From: Paludibacteraceae bacterium
GTDB taxonomy: Bacteria; Bacteroidota; Bacteroidia; Bacteroidales; Paludibacteraceae
NCBI GenBank assembly: GCA_017551675.1
Contig: JAFZLC010000013.1
Coordinates: forward strand, 94,898 to 158,897
Direction: 5' to 3'
DNA length: 64,000 nucleotides
Shown piece after piece: positions 34,896 to 44,690 of this stretch. Within the stretch, counting starts at the first letter, position 1, and every line of letters begins with the position of its first letter. The notes under the pieces are model-generated. The model did no database searches. It was not told the origin of the DNA and saw nothing but the letters and a program-made list of their open reading frames with translations. The translations under genes were made by a program, and so were the position numbers.

Positions 34896-36122
34896 ATGAA
34901 AAAAATTGCGATTACAGTATTCGCTTTGGCACTTGCAACATGTGGTTTTGCACAAAAAAAGAATGTAAGTAATGCAGAGGCGAAACTTTATGATCCAGTT
35001 GACTATGCTGGAGCAAAAAAATTGATTGAGGCAGCAATGGAAGATCCTACAACTTCTAACCAAGCAAAGACTTATTGGGTTGCTTCTCAAGTTTATTTTG
35101 GCTTGTTCTCAGAACAAGGTACTAAGAAAGATATGAATCAAGAGTATGACATTGATGATATGTCAAACAACTTGATTAAGGCTGTTGATGCATATAAGAA
35201 GGTGGCAGAATTAGACGCTATGCCTAATGAAAAAGGTCAGGTTAAACCTAAATATGCAAAACAAATCACTCAGAAGTTAAATGTTGGTGCTGATTGCTTG
35301 TTCAATACAGCTGCAGATAACTATTTTAAACAGAAATATGGTCAAGCAGTAGCTTTGTGGAGTAAATATATAGATTTGGCTGATAGCCCAGCTGCAGAAA
35401 AATTGAATTTGAAGTCTGATACAACGTATAACCAAGTAAAATCATACATTATCGATGCGTCAGTAAAGAAAAATGATGGAGAATTCGATGCAACTGCTCT
35501 TAAATATATGGAAGACTTGAAGGCTGATCCTAAATATTCAAGAGCTATGTATGAGTGGAGTTATCAAGCTTATTCTAAGAAGGGTGATTCTGAGAAGACT
35601 ATCAATACATTGAAGGAAGCTATCAAGAAATTCCCTAACGATAATTCTTACTTCGTTGGTTCCTTGATCAACTATTATCGTGAAAACAATAAGGATGCTG
35701 AGGCTTTGTCTTACCTTGATGAGGCAATTGCTAGCAATCCAAAAGAGACTCAATATTACTTGATTAAAGCTCAAATCTTCTTGAGAAAAGAGAACTTCGA
35801 CAAAGCTATCGAATGCTCAAAACAAGCTATCGGAATTCAAGCAGACAACTTCAACGCTAATTATTTCTGTGGTTATTCTTACATCAGAAAAGGCGAAACT
35901 GCTATGGATGCTGCAGGCAAAATCAAGGATAATACTAAGTACAAAAAAGCGAAAGACCTTGCTCTTGAACAGTTTAAAACTGCTGTTACTTACTTAGAGA
36001 AAGCAAGATCTATCGATGCTAAAGATGTTGATAATCTCAATTTGTTGAAAAACGCATATTATCGTCTTGGTAATGGTACTAAGTATAACGAAATTGACGA
36101 ACAAATAAAGAAATTGAAGTAA
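34896..36122 (+). CDS. Secreted tetratricopeptide-repeat protein
   Basis: 408 aa with a signal peptide (MKKIAITVFALALATCGFAQ). TPR units are visible around residues 210-300 (MYEWSYQAYSKKGDSEKTINTLKEA; AEALSYLDEAIASNPKETQYYLIKA) and further ones to 400. TPRs mediate protein contacts in the periplasm; the partner is unknown. The position directly after gyrA with a 25-bp gap implies co-transcription, although a functional link to gyrase is not obvious. A strong terminator follows. Confidence 0.88.
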   Translation: MKKIAITVFALALATCGFAQKKNVSNAEAKLYDPVDYAGAKKLIEAAMEDPTTSNQAKTYWVASQVYFGLFSEQGTKKDMNQEYDIDDMSNNLIKAVDAYKKVAELDAMPNEKGQVKPKYAKQITQKLNVGADCLFNTAADNYFKQKYGQAVALWSKYIDLADSPAAEKLNLKSDTTYNQVKSYIIDASVKKNDGEFDATALKYMEDLKADPKYSRAMYEWSYQAYSKKGDSEKTINTLKEAIKKFPNDNSYFVGSLINYYRENNKDAEALSYLDEAIASNPKETQYYLIKAQIFLRKENFDKAIECSKQAIGIQADNFNANYFCGYSYIRKGETAMDAAGKIKDNTKYKKAKDLALEQFKTAVTYLEKARSIDAKDVDNLNLLKNAYYRLGNGTKYNEIDEQIKKLK

Positions 36123-36131
36123 TAATATCTG

Positions 36132-36175
36132 GGTCTGTCTTCCGCTTTTTTGCATGGAAGACAGACCTATTTGTT
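36132..36175 (+). terminator. Intrinsic terminator of the gyrA-TPR unit
   Basis: Perfect 12-bp arms GGTCTGTCTTCC (36132-36143) and GGAAGACAGACC (36156-36167), then TATTTGTTTT. Confidence 0.9.
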
Positions 36176-36200
36176 TTGACATGACTTCTCCTTAAAGATT

Positions 36201-37004
36201 ATGAAAACGAAATTAACCATAATTATTATTGGCCATAATTCATGGCATTTCTTACAGAAGAATTTAGCCTCTCTGGAATTCGTGAAGGATGATCCGGAGA
36301 TGGAGATTCTTTATGTGGATAATGCATCAACAGATGAAACACGTGCCGCTATTACCTACTCTTATCCTTATGTGAAAATGATTAGTTGTGGTATGAATAG
36401 AGGTATCGCTGCGGCTCGTAATATTGGTATGGTTAATTCTGCAAGTGAGTATCTTCTCTTCCTGGATAGTGACACAATTGTGAATAAGGAGGCTCTTGAT
36501 GAGATGATGAGATACATGGAAGAACATGAGGAGGTGGGCTTGTGTAGTTGTAAATTAATTGGACAGGATGGTTTGCCTCAGGCTAGCTGCAAACATTATC
36601 CAACAAGAGTGGGTGTTATTAAGAGTGGATTGCATAATATTGGTGTGAAATTTGGATTAAACTTATTCCCTAATGCTTATGCGAGAACTTTGTATGATAT
36701 GTCCGGTTCTGAACCTATGGAGGTAGATTTTGTAGTGGGTGCATGCCAATTGATTCGTAAAAAAGCGCAGATTAAAGTGGGCTTCCTCGATGAGAGAATT
36801 TTCTACGGACCAGAAGATGCGGATTTCTGCAGACGATTGAAGAAAAAAGGATATAAAATCATTTATCTCCCTTATATCTCTATTATTCATGACTATCAAC
36901 GACCAATCACCCAGAAATTCATGTCTCTCCAAACCTTAAAGCAAATTAAAGGTTATAGCTATTATTTCAGAAAAATTGTAGAAGAAAAAATGAGAGGAAT
37001 TTAA
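36201..37004 (+). CDS. Family 2 glycosyltransferase
   Basis: 267 aa GT-A fold inverting transferase. TIIIIGHNSWHFLQKNL is the N-terminal strand. VDNASTDET and the metal-binding DSD in LLFLDSDTIVNKEAL follow. ISCGMNRGIAAARNIGM and the C-terminal FYGPEDADFCRRLKKKGY carry the ED acceptor/catalytic motif. It resembles rhamnosyltransferase-like GT2 enzymes of surface polysaccharides; donor and acceptor are unknown. It lies 3 bp before the next glycosyltransferase gene. Confidence 0.92.
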   Translation: MKTKLTIIIIGHNSWHFLQKNLASLEFVKDDPEMEILYVDNASTDETRAAITYSYPYVKMISCGMNRGIAAARNIGMVNSASEYLLFLDSDTIVNKEALDEMMRYMEEHEEVGLCSCKLIGQDGLPQASCKHYPTRVGVIKSGLHNIGVKFGLNLFPNAYARTLYDMSGSEPMEVDFVVGACQLIRKKAQIKVGFLDERIFYGPEDADFCRRLKKKGYKIIYLPYISIIHDYQRPITQKFMSLQTLKQIKGYSYYFRKIVEEKMRGI

Positions 37005-37007
37005 CGT

Positions 37008-37958
37008 ATGTCTCTACCTTTTCAACCTTCAATTTCTGCTGTTATCCCAACTTATAATGCGGAGCCTTATCTGGATAAACTGTTGTGCCAGTTGCATAAC
37101 CAGTCGATTAAACTATCTGAAATTCTTGTTGTTGATTCTCAATCTTTCGATCAAACAGAATCGATTGCTCGTAAATGGAACACTCGGTTTCTCTCCATTC
37201 CTAAGTCTGAATTTGATCATGGTGGAACCCGTAATTGGGCGGTGAAAAACACATCGTCTGATTTTATTCTGTTCCTTTCTCAAGACGCATTGCCTGCCAA
37301 TGATAAACTGGTCGAAAATCTTTATGCGGCTTTCGAAACGAATGAGTCTGTGGCAGTCTCATTTGCTAGACAACAAGCGTATGACTCGGCTTCTTCTGTA
37401 GAGAAACTAACACGTAGTTATAACTATCCGGATCATGATTGGATTCACTCAATTCGTGATGTGGAGACGTACGGTATAAAAACTTTCTTTCTATCGGATG
37501 TGTGTTCTCTCTATTCCCGTGATGCCTTTGAAAGAGTGGGGGGCTTTGCAGCTCCAATCCTTACCAATGAGGATATGTTGATAGCCTCGTCGTTGTTGCA
37601 TTTAGGTTACCAAATTGCATATCAATCCTCTGCGATTGTTTATCATTCACATGATTATTCTCTCAAACAACAATATAAAAGAAACTTTGATGTGGGTGCT
37701 TTTTTAGCCATGCATAAAGATGCGTTTCCTGTTAAAGATGAAGTGGGCGAGGGTCTGAAGATGGTTAAGTCTGGTGTTTGTTCCCTTTTGTGCCGTTTTA
37801 GGTTGATTTCGCTTTTCCAACTGTTGTTATTCTCGTTTGTTAAGTATTTAGGAAATCGGGCGGGACATAATTATCAGAATTATTCATTGAAGGAAATATT
37901 AAAACGGACCAATTATCCAATGTTTTGGAATCGTTTCTATGAGGCTAATGACAATTAA
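37008..37958 (+). CDS. Family 2 glycosyltransferase (rhamnosyltransferase-like)
   Basis: 316 aa. ISAVIPTYNAEPYLDKLLCQL and VVDSQSFDQTESIA form the nucleotide-binding half. FDHGGTRNWAVKNTSSDFILFLSQDALP is the pattern of RfbF-type dTDP-rhamnose transferases, with SQDA in place of the DXD. LTNEDMLIASSLLHLGY carries the ED motif, and YKRNFDVGAFLAMH follows. A hydrophobic stretch near 270-290 may anchor it at the inner membrane. It works most likely with the preceding transferase on a surface glycan; no other polysaccharide genes are near. Confidence 0.9.
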   Translation: MSLPFQPSISAVIPTYNAEPYLDKLLCQLHNQSIKLSEILVVDSQSFDQTESIARKWNTRFLSIPKSEFDHGGTRNWAVKNTSSDFILFLSQDALPANDKLVENLYAAFETNESVAVSFARQQAYDSASSVEKLTRSYNYPDHDWIHSIRDVETYGIKTFFLSDVCSLYSRDAFERVGGFAAPILTNEDMLIASSLLHLGYQIAYQSSAIVYHSHDYSLKQQYKRNFDVGAFLAMHKDAFPVKDEVGEGLKMVKSGVCSLLCRFRLISLFQLLLFSFVKYLGNRAGHNYQNYSLKEILKRTNYPMFWNRFYEANDN

Positions 37959-39183
37959 GATGTTTCCGTTTCTGACGAGAAAAGCCCTGAGAGGTGAATT
38001 TTTTAAGAATATGACAGGTTCTATAAATTTAGTTGTAAAGTTTCTTCTTTCGACATTGACGATGATTCTTCTATGCATGCCTATTCAAGCACAAATAGAT
38101 GAATGGTTACAGAAATTGGAAAAACACAATCCCAACTACCCTGTTTATTGTGATTCTGATACAATCACGATTAAAGAATACAATCAACGTATTCGTGAGA
38201 TGGCTAAGATCCATGAGAAAGAAGGTATGAATGCAGCTGAATTTTTCGGAATATTATTTGGTGTTGTCTTGACTATCTTTTTTGTTATTATCTCTATTAC
38301 AATAGCTATGGTTCGCCGAGAACAACATCGGCAGGCTGATAGAGAACGAAAATGGATGGAAGATAAGAAGGCTGAAATTAATCAAATAGTTAAGGAAAGA
38401 GAGAAAAGGTTGGCTACGGAACAAGAAAAGCCATTCAATTATGAAGATTTATCTCCGAACGAAAAAGCACTCTATATATTGAGACAATTGGGATGTGAGA
38501 TAAACGTTATTGATCCTGTTGATTCTCATAAATTAACTCAAATCTATGAGGTGGATCAAAATAAAAAACTGAAAAGAGGACGTATCTCCATTGTGGTCGC
38601 CTTGGATGATTTGTTTGTTGACAATCTGCTAATTGAGTATGAACCTTACCTTGGGAAAGAGTTGCAGCCATACCTTCAAAGCAAATTAGCAATGCCACGT
38701 CTTGATGCGGAGGATATTCTTAATAGTAGATTAGAATCGATCCAAGAGAATTATGCAGATGTGGATTGGGATGATGTGTTTGTCAAAAGGAAATGCGATA
38801 CGGTGTGCGAACTGAACAATATCCCTTTGAATAACCATTCAGAGGAGACACTTGCTATTATCTCACTTCCGATTGATACACTTTCAAAAGCGTATGATGT
38901 CTTTTGTTATATTCCGTTTGGCGGTGCGGGTAGTCCTGAAGCAATGGAACATCGTAGTATCGTTAAGTATTGGATGGATAAGTTTGCCATCGTTCCAGTG
39001 TTCTTTTCTGGCAGTGAAACAGTTTATCAGGTAGATGTTGATAAAACAAGACAAATTGCAAAAGAACTCTCTTTGCAACATTTGGCGTATTGTGAAGACA
39101 TAATCACGCAAAGTGATATGGGTCTTGAGGATATTGAACTTTACATCGAAAGATCTCGTTTCTGGTATTTCTGGTGGGATTAA
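37939..39183 (+). CDS. Membrane protein of unknown function
   Basis: 414 aa from the ATG at 37939, overlapping the glycosyltransferase gene by 20 bp; ATGs at 37948, 37960 and 38008 are alternatives. The first hydrophobic segment (VVKFLLSTLTMILLCMPIQAQ) looks like a signal peptide, most natural from 38008. A second (FFGILFGVVLTIFFVIISITIAM) is a true membrane helix. It is followed by a charged coiled coil (REQHRQADRERKWMEDKKAE) and a soluble domain of about 250 aa with no recognised family. The overlap suggests translation coupled to the glycosyltransferase. Confidence 0.7.
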   Translation: MRLMTIKMFPFLTRKALRGEFFKNMTGSINLVVKFLLSTLTMILLCMPIQAQIDEWLQKLEKHNPNYPVYCDSDTITIKEYNQRIREMAKIHEKEGMNAAEFFGILFGVVLTIFFVIISITIAMVRREQHRQADRERKWMEDKKAEINQIVKEREKRLATEQEKPFNYEDLSPNEKALYILRQLGCEINVIDPVDSHKLTQIYEVDQNKKLKRGRISIVVALDDLFVDNLLIEYEPYLGKELQPYLQSKLAMPRLDAEDILNSRLESIQENYADVDWDDVFVKRKCDTVCELNNIPLNNHSEETLAIISLPIDTLSKAYDVFCYIPFGGAGSPEAMEHRSIVKYWMDKFAIVPVFFSGSETVYQVDVDKTRQIAKELSLQHLAYCEDIITQSDMGLEDIELYIERSRFWYFWWD

Positions 39184-39240
39184 TCAGGGAAATATAGTCA
39201 GAAACACTTGTTGCTAAAGCAATAGTTATCGGAGGAAACG

Positions 39241-41070
39241 TTATTTAGACTTCTTTTCTCCTTTTTGCTCTGGTTGATTTTCTATTTTGACCGTTCTGCC
39301 ATATGTGTAGCTGTATCGTTCGCTTTCTACAATTGAACAAACCATTTGCTTTAACTCCGTCATGAAAGCGCCCGTTTCGAATGTGCTCTTTTCAATCATT
39401 CTAAGCTTTTTCTCCCATTGACCAGTCAATTCTGCTGATTTTAGCAGTTCATTCTGTATAGTGTTAATCAGACTAATTCCTGTTTCTGTTGCCTCTATGC
39501 TTTTCCCTTTTTTACGCATATAGTTTCGTTTGTACAGGGTTTCAATGATATTGGCACGTGTAGAAGGACGTCCAATACCATTCTCTTTTAGCAAATCACG
39601 CAATTCTTCATCATCTATTTGTTTGCCCGCGGTTTCCATTGCACGTAGTAACGTCGCTTCTGTATAGGGCTTGGGTGGTGTTGTCTCTTTTTCGGTGAGA
39701 TCGGGTACGTGAGGACCACTCTCTCCAACAGTGAAGATTGGCAAAGTCTTTTCCTCGTCATCTTTATTCTCCTCGTCGGTTGCACTTTTTTCAAAGACGG
39801 TACGCCAACCGGGAACTAAAATCTGTTTGCCATTCACTTTAAACTCAATATCTTTCACCTTTCCTAAGACGGTTGTGGTGGAAGTCTCGCAAACGGGATA
39901 GAAATTGGCAATGAACCTTCTGGCAACTAAGTCAAATACCTTTAGTTCTTCTTGTGTCAGGTTGGTAGGGTTGATACCAGTTGGTATGATGGCATGGTGG
40001 TCGGTTACTTTTGAGTTGTCGAACACCTTTTTTGACTTAGGTATTTTGGTCTTTAACACGGGCTCCGTCAGTGTAGCATAACTCTTCAGTCCTTGCATGA
40101 TAGGACCAATCTTTGGATAGATGTCTTCACTCAAGAATGTGGTGTCCACACGTGGATAGGTGGTGACTTTCTTTTCATAGAGTGATTGAATTAATTTGAG
40201 TGTATCTTCTGCGGAAAATCCATATTTCTTGTTACACTCCACTTGTAAGGATGTCAGATCGAACAATCTAGGAGCAAACTCTTTTCCTTCTTTGGCTGAT
40301 ATGTCTGTTACTGTGAAATCATCACTTTTTACTGTTTCGAGGAAGTTGAGTCCCTCTTCTTTCGAGGTGAATTTACCTTTACTTGCAGAAAAGGTGATGT
40401 CACGATAGACAGTCTTTAATTCCCAGTATTTTTCAGGTTTGAAGTTGACTATCTCAAAATGTCGTTTGACAACCAGGGCCAGTGTTGGAGTTTGTACTCT
40501 ACCAATGGAGAGAACTTGTTTGTTCTGTCCATATCGTAAGGTGTACAATCGGGTGGCATTCATTCCCAATAACCAATCACCGATGGCACGCATGGCTCCT
40601 GCTTCGTATAGCTTGTTGAAGTCGGATTGAGGTCGTAGGTTTTGAAATCCCTCTCGAATGGATTCCTCTGTTAATGAAGATATCCACAGACGTTTGACAG
40701 GACATTTGCATTCTGCCTTCTGCATCACCCATCGTTGAATTAGTTCTCCTTCTTGTCCGGCATCCCCGCAGTTGATCACTTCATCAGCATTCTTAATTAA
40801 GTTTTCAATGATGTGAAATTGCTTTATGGACCCATCGTTTTCAATGAGTTTAATACCAAACCGTTGGGGGATTAAAGGCAGGTCGGCAATAGACCATCGT
40901 TTCCACTTCTCTTGGTATTCATGAGGTTCCTTTAGTGTGCAGAGATGTCCGAACACCCAAGTTACTTGGTATCCATTTCCTTCTATGTACCCATCTCTTT
41001 TGTTACGGGCACCTAAGATAGCGGCAATTTCTCTTGCCACACTTGGTTTCTCTGCTATGCAAACGATCAT
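39241..41070 (-). CDS. topB: DNA topoisomerase III
   Basis: 609 aa type IA topoisomerase that decatenates DNA through a 5'-phosphotyrosine. The Toprim region at the N-terminus (VCIAEKPSVAREIAAILG) and the active-site Tyr305 in VTTYPRVDTTFLSED are present, with the SIGRVQTPTLALV and GIGRPSTRANIIETL motifs. The acidic Toprim triad usually reads DXDXE, but here it is D103-A-G-Q-E107, with Gly at the second Asp position. The protein ends in a basic tail with no zinc fingers, so it is a minimal form. It has a perfect own promoter. Confidence 0.94.
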   Translation of the reverse strand: MIVCIAEKPSVAREIAAILGARNKRDGYIEGNGYQVTWVFGHLCTLKEPHEYQEKWKRWSIADLPLIPQRFGIKLIENDGSIKQFHIIENLIKNADEVINCGDAGQEGELIQRWVMQKAECKCPVKRLWISSLTEESIREGFQNLRPQSDFNKLYEAGAMRAIGDWLLGMNATRLYTLRYGQNKQVLSIGRVQTPTLALVVKRHFEIVNFKPEKYWELKTVYRDITFSASKGKFTSKEEGLNFLETVKSDDFTVTDISAKEGKEFAPRLFDLTSLQVECNKKYGFSAEDTLKLIQSLYEKKVTTYPRVDTTFLSEDIYPKIGPIMQGLKSYATLTEPVLKTKIPKSKKVFDNSKVTDHHAIIPTGINPTNLTQEELKVFDLVARRFIANFYPVCETSTTTVLGKVKDIEFKVNGKQILVPGWRTVFEKSATDEENKDDEEKTLPIFTVGESGPHVPDLTEKETTPPKPYTEATLLRAMETAGKQIDDEELRDLLKENGIGRPSTRANIIETLYKRNYMRKKGKSIEATETGISLINTIQNELLKSAELTGQWEKKLRMIEKSTFETGAFMTELKQMVCSIVESERYSYTYGRTVKIENQPEQKGEKKSK

Positions 41071-41103
41071 TTTTTAGTGATGTTAGATAATCTCTGGTTA
41101 GTG

Positions 41104-41134
41104 CAAATTTACAAAATCTTTCCTGCCTAACAAA
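41104..41134 (-). promoter_or_regulatory. topB promoter
   Basis: Minus-strand TTTG (41131-41134), exactly 19 nt, TAAATTTG (41104-41111), 33 bp before the ATG. Confidence 0.82.
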
Positions 41135-41192
41135 GTATGTTAGACAATCTGTTCGTGCAATTTTCAGGGTGGATTTTCACAATGCTTTCTGC

Positions 41193-41720
41193 CTATTCTT
41201 TAGAGTCTTGTGCATTTGTAGAATACTTTTCCAGTTGGATTCGAACAGAATCTTCGATGGTGAGCATGGCATCTTTTGCCCTTTTAAGTGTGATGGTATC
41301 CATTTCCCCATCGTGTTTTATAGCATAGGTGTAGACCCATGTACCTGTCATTAAGATTCTTTTGCTTTCTTGCACTTCTTCTTTTATGGGTAAAGAACCT
41401 TGCAGAAGACTGTCCACCAATGCAATGGATGCACTGTCAAAGAGTAGTTTGCTGCAATTTAGCGTGAGACTAGTATCTTTAAATTGCATTTTATGCAATT
41501 GGATAGTCAAACTGTCCTTTTGGTTTATTAGTTCAAACTCAATGTTGCCACCACCTTGTCTGACGAAATAAACACCTTTGTAAAGGGATGTGTCTACTAC
41601 GGAATCTATCGCGATAGAGGCGATGATTTGATTGGATGAGGTGTTCTCAACAGGTTTTTTGTTGCTACAACATGTGAGGAGAACTGAAGAGAAAAGAAGT
41701 GTGTAAAGAATTTTTTTCAT
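41193..41720 (-). CDS. Small lipoprotein of unknown function
   Basis: 175 aa. MKKILYTLLFSSVLLTCCSNKK is a lipoprotein signal peptide with a cysteine at about residue 17 or 18. The mature part is beta-rich and acidic (NIEFELINQKDSLTIQLHKM; ILMTGTWVYTYAIKHDGEMD) and ends in a charged helix. No family recognised. It lies downstream of htpG, separated by that gene's terminator, and no clear promoter of its own was seen. Confidence 0.8.
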   Translation of the reverse strand: MKKILYTLLFSSVLLTCCSNKKPVENTSSNQIIASIAIDSVVDTSLYKGVYFVRQGGGNIEFELINQKDSLTIQLHKMQFKDTSLTLNCSKLLFDSASIALVDSLLQGSLPIKEEVQESKRILMTGTWVYTYAIKHDGEMDTITLKRAKDAMLTIEDSVRIQLEKYSTNAQDSKE

Positions 41721-41751
41721 GGGTATGTGAATCGGTTTCGTAAAAGCAGAA

Positions 41752-41781
41752 AAAGTCCGATAGCAGTTACTACCGGACTTT
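41752..41781 (-). terminator. htpG terminator
   Basis: On the minus strand, AAAGTCCGGTAG and CTATCGGACTTT form a stem with one mismatch, then Ts. It lies 12 bp after the htpG stop. Confidence 0.85.
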
Positions 41782-41793
41782 CAAATTCATTTA

Positions 41794-43839
41794 TTAAATC
41801 ATATCGAAACTTCTCTTGATGAATTCACTTAGAGCTTCACCCTTCAACAGATTGTTGGAAAGAAGTGTTAAATCAACTAGTTGTTTCACCTCTTTGCTGT
41901 TTTTAGAGAACTCTTCAAAGATTGCTTTCTTTGATTTGTTATTAGCGGTTAACTCATCATCAATCTTCTTGATTTCATCTTTGATAGCCTCTGCCAAGTC
42001 AGATTCACTTTTATCGCCTTTTAAGTCGGCTCTTTTCTTATTCAACTCGGCAATCTTCTCTAAGATAGGAGCTGCTTTTGCTTGGCAAGCCTCGTTCTCA
42101 TCCTTCAAAATTCTTTGAATCAATGGATGTGCAGCATTTACTACCATGTTGTAAGAGTCTGGCATTTCACCATAGAAGTTCATGCCTCCTTGTGTGGCAG
42201 CCATCTCTTTCATACGACGCATAAATTCGTTTTGCGTGATATAAGCAGGTTGTCCGTTAGAAGATAGATTCTCGAATGTGACGATGAAACTGCTCTTGTC
42301 ATTGCTTGGCAATTGTGTGTTGAAGATGATGGAAAGTGCATCTTGGTCGTTGGCTGACAAATCCACTTTTTGAGTATCTTCCTTTTGAATCAATTTTTCA
42401 ATCACATCTGAATCGACACGAACGAAACGACACTTGCCTTCGCTTTTTTGTTCTAGTTTGCTAATGAAGTGAACATCCAATTGTCCATCCAAGAACAATA
42501 CGTCGTATCCTTTCTCTTTGGCAGCATTGATATAAGTATATTGTTCATCCTTGTTAGTGGCATAAAGATAAATGATGTTTTTATCTTTATCAGTTTGATT
42601 CGCCTCTATCAATGTTTTGTATTCATCTAACGTGAAATATTTGCCATCAACATTCTTCAAAAGAGCGAATTTCTCAGCTCTCTCAGCGAATTTCTCATCT
42701 GTCAGAATACCATACTCGATGAATATTTTTAGATTGTCCCATTTCTCTTCAAAATCAGAACGTTGTTGATTGAAGATCTCCTGTAGTCTGTCTGCCACCT
42801 TCTTGGTGATGTGGTTGGATATCTTCTTCACGTTGCTATCGCTTTGCAAATAGCTTCTTGATACGTTCAATGGAATGTCTGGAGAGTCGATTACACCATG
42901 AAGCAATGTTAGGAATTCAGGAACGATACCTTCTACAGAGTCAGTAACAAATACTTGGTTGCAGTAGAGTTGGATTTTGTTCTTTTGAATCTCTATGTTG
43001 TTTTTAATCTTAGGGAAGTAAAGAATACCTGTCAGATTGAAAGGGTAATCAACGTTCAAATGAATGTTGAACAAAGGATCATCAGCATAAGGATATAGCT
43101 CATGGTAGAACTTCTTGTAATCCTCATCAGTTAAATCTGCAGGTTTCTGTGTCCATGCAGGTTTGGTGTTGTTGATGATGTTGTCTTCTGCAGTCTCCAC
43201 TTGTTTGCCATCTTTCCACTCTTTCTTTTTACCGAAAGCAACTGGTATAGCAAGGAATTTGCAGTATTTGTTCAATAGTTCAGTGATTTTTGCGTCCTCT
43301 AGGAACTCCTTGTTTTCGTCTTCAATGTAAAGAACGATGTCGGTACCTCTCTCAGCCTTATCAATCTCTTCGATGGTGTATTCTGGACTTCCATCGCAAC
43401 TCCACTTAACGGCTTTTGAACCCTCTTTATATGATTTAGTGATGATTTCCACTTTTTTAGAAACCATGAATGAAGAGTAGAATCCAAGTCCGAAGTGACC
43501 AATGATGGCATTCGCATCGTTTTTATATTTCTCAAGGAACTCTTCAGCACCAGAGAAGGCAATTTGGTTGATGTATTTGTCGATTTCCTCTTCTGTCATT
43601 CCGATACCGTGGTCGGAGATGGTCAATGTACCAGCATCTTTGTCTGCTTTTACTTGTACGGTAAGGTCGCCCATATCGCCTTTGTATTCATTGACAGAAG
43701 CCAAGGTCTTTAGCTTTTGTGTGGCATCTACGGCGTTAGAGACTAACTCACGAAGGAATATTTCGTGGTCACTATAAAGAAATTTTTTGATGACGGGGAA
43801 GATGTTATCGGTCGTTACCCCAATGTTACCTTTTTGCAT
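41794..43839 (-). CDS. htpG: Hsp90-family molecular chaperone HtpG
   Basis: 681 aa from the ATG at 43839 (MQKGNIGVTTDNIFPVIKKFL); 13 codons upstream are open but unconserved. The GHKL ATPase domain is clear: FLRELVSNAVDA binds Mg-ATP through Asn, followed by ISDHGIGMT and GHFGLGFYSSFMVS. The middle domain has the catalytic-loop arginine in VSRSYLQSD. A C-terminal dimerisation domain is present. It refolds client proteins in the cytoplasm. The gene is monocistronic. Confidence 0.97.
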   Translation of the reverse strand: MQKGNIGVTTDNIFPVIKKFLYSDHEIFLRELVSNAVDATQKLKTLASVNEYKGDMGDLTVQVKADKDAGTLTISDHGIGMTEEEIDKYINQIAFSGAEEFLEKYKNDANAIIGHFGLGFYSSFMVSKKVEIITKSYKEGSKAVKWSCDGSPEYTIEEIDKAERGTDIVLYIEDENKEFLEDAKITELLNKYCKFLAIPVAFGKKKEWKDGKQVETAEDNIINNTKPAWTQKPADLTDEDYKKFYHELYPYADDPLFNIHLNVDYPFNLTGILYFPKIKNNIEIQKNKIQLYCNQVFVTDSVEGIVPEFLTLLHGVIDSPDIPLNVSRSYLQSDSNVKKISNHITKKVADRLQEIFNQQRSDFEEKWDNLKIFIEYGILTDEKFAERAEKFALLKNVDGKYFTLDEYKTLIEANQTDKDKNIIYLYATNKDEQYTYINAAKEKGYDVLFLDGQLDVHFISKLEQKSEGKCRFVRVDSDVIEKLIQKEDTQKVDLSANDQDALSIIFNTQLPSNDKSSFIVTFENLSSNGQPAYITQNEFMRRMKEMAATQGGMNFYGEMPDSYNMVVNAAHPLIQRILKDENEACQAKAAPILEKIAELNKKRADLKGDKSESDLAEAIKDEIKKIDDELTANNKSKKAIFEEFSKNSKEVKQLVDLTLLSNNLLKGEALSEFIKRSFDMI

Positions 43840-43954
43840 ATCTTTATATTTATTATTTTGTTTTTGTCGAATATTCAATTCAACCTAATCTTATCAAAGA
43901 ATATGCCATAGGAGAAAAGGTGACAATATGTCAGTCTCTTGCCGTTTGTGTCTG

Positions 43955-44584
43955 TCAATTTGGATTTTTACAGAAGGGGAGTAGTCCGCATTCTTGGCAT
44001 TTGGGGTTTCGTGCGGTGCAAGTATATCGTCCGTGGAGGAGTAGCCAGTGATGTGCTTTTGAGAGCAGATGGGTAGGGATGTGTTTTCTTAGTTTGGTTT
44101 CTGTCTCAAGAGGCGTTTTGGAATTGGAGGTGAGTCCCAAGCGGTTGGCTACGCGAAAGACATGAGTGTCGACGGGCATGGCAGCTTGATGGAAAGCGAC
44201 GGCACAGACCACGTTGGCGGTTTTTCTGCCCACACCAGGTAAGGTTTGTAATAGATCCATATCATCAGGAACGACACCACCGAAGTCATTCGTCAGTTTC
44301 TTTGCCATGTCCAACAAGTGTTGAGCTTTGGCATTAGGGTAGGAGATACTTTTGATGTAAGAAAGAATCTCTTCGAAGTTGCTTTCCGCCATTGCTTGAG
44401 GCGTTGGGAATCGTTGGAAAAGGGCTGGCGTGACCATGTTGACACGTTTGTCGGTGCATTGAGCAGAGAGCATGACGGCCACGACAGTTTCGAAGGGGTT
44501 GGAAAAGTGTAGTTCACTCTCAGCCTCAGGTCTGTTTTCTTGAAACCAATTGAAGATGGCATCGTATCGTTCTTTCGTCGTCAT
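43955..44584 (-). CDS. nth: Endonuclease III
   Basis: 209 aa base-excision-repair glycosylase/AP lyase that removes oxidised pyrimidines. The start MTTKERYDAIFNWF matches relatives; an ATG nine codons upstream (44611) is less likely. The helix-hairpin-helix LPGVGRKTANVV carries the catalytic Lys121. The Asp139 in VDTHVFRVANRL completes the active site. The 4Fe-4S cluster ligands CX6CX2CX5C are at the C-terminus (CTARNPKCQECGLLPFC). HFSNPFETVVAVMLSAQCTD is the usual N-terminal motif. Confidence 0.96.
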   Translation of the reverse strand: MTTKERYDAIFNWFQENRPEAESELHFSNPFETVVAVMLSAQCTDKRVNMVTPALFQRFPTPQAMAESNFEEILSYIKSISYPNAKAQHLLDMAKKLTNDFGGVVPDDMDLLQTLPGVGRKTANVVCAVAFHQAAMPVDTHVFRVANRLGLTSNSKTPLETETKLRKHIPTHLLSKAHHWLLLHGRYTCTARNPKCQECGLLPFCKNPN

Positions 44585-44657
44585 GCATATTGCTGTTTGT
44601 AAGTCGGTCATCTATAAATGGAAACCGAAATTAATTCAAAAATCCACAAAAAAAATA

Positions 44658-44682
44658 GGGACGAATGTTTGTTCGTCCCATT
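44658..44682. terminator. Terminator downstream of the DUF3127 gene
   Basis: Arms GGGACGAA (44658-44665) and TTCGTCCC (44672-44679). T runs lie on both sides, so it works for the minus-strand gene and could also stop plus-strand transcripts. Confidence 0.82.
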
Positions 44683-44690
44683 ATGTTTTT

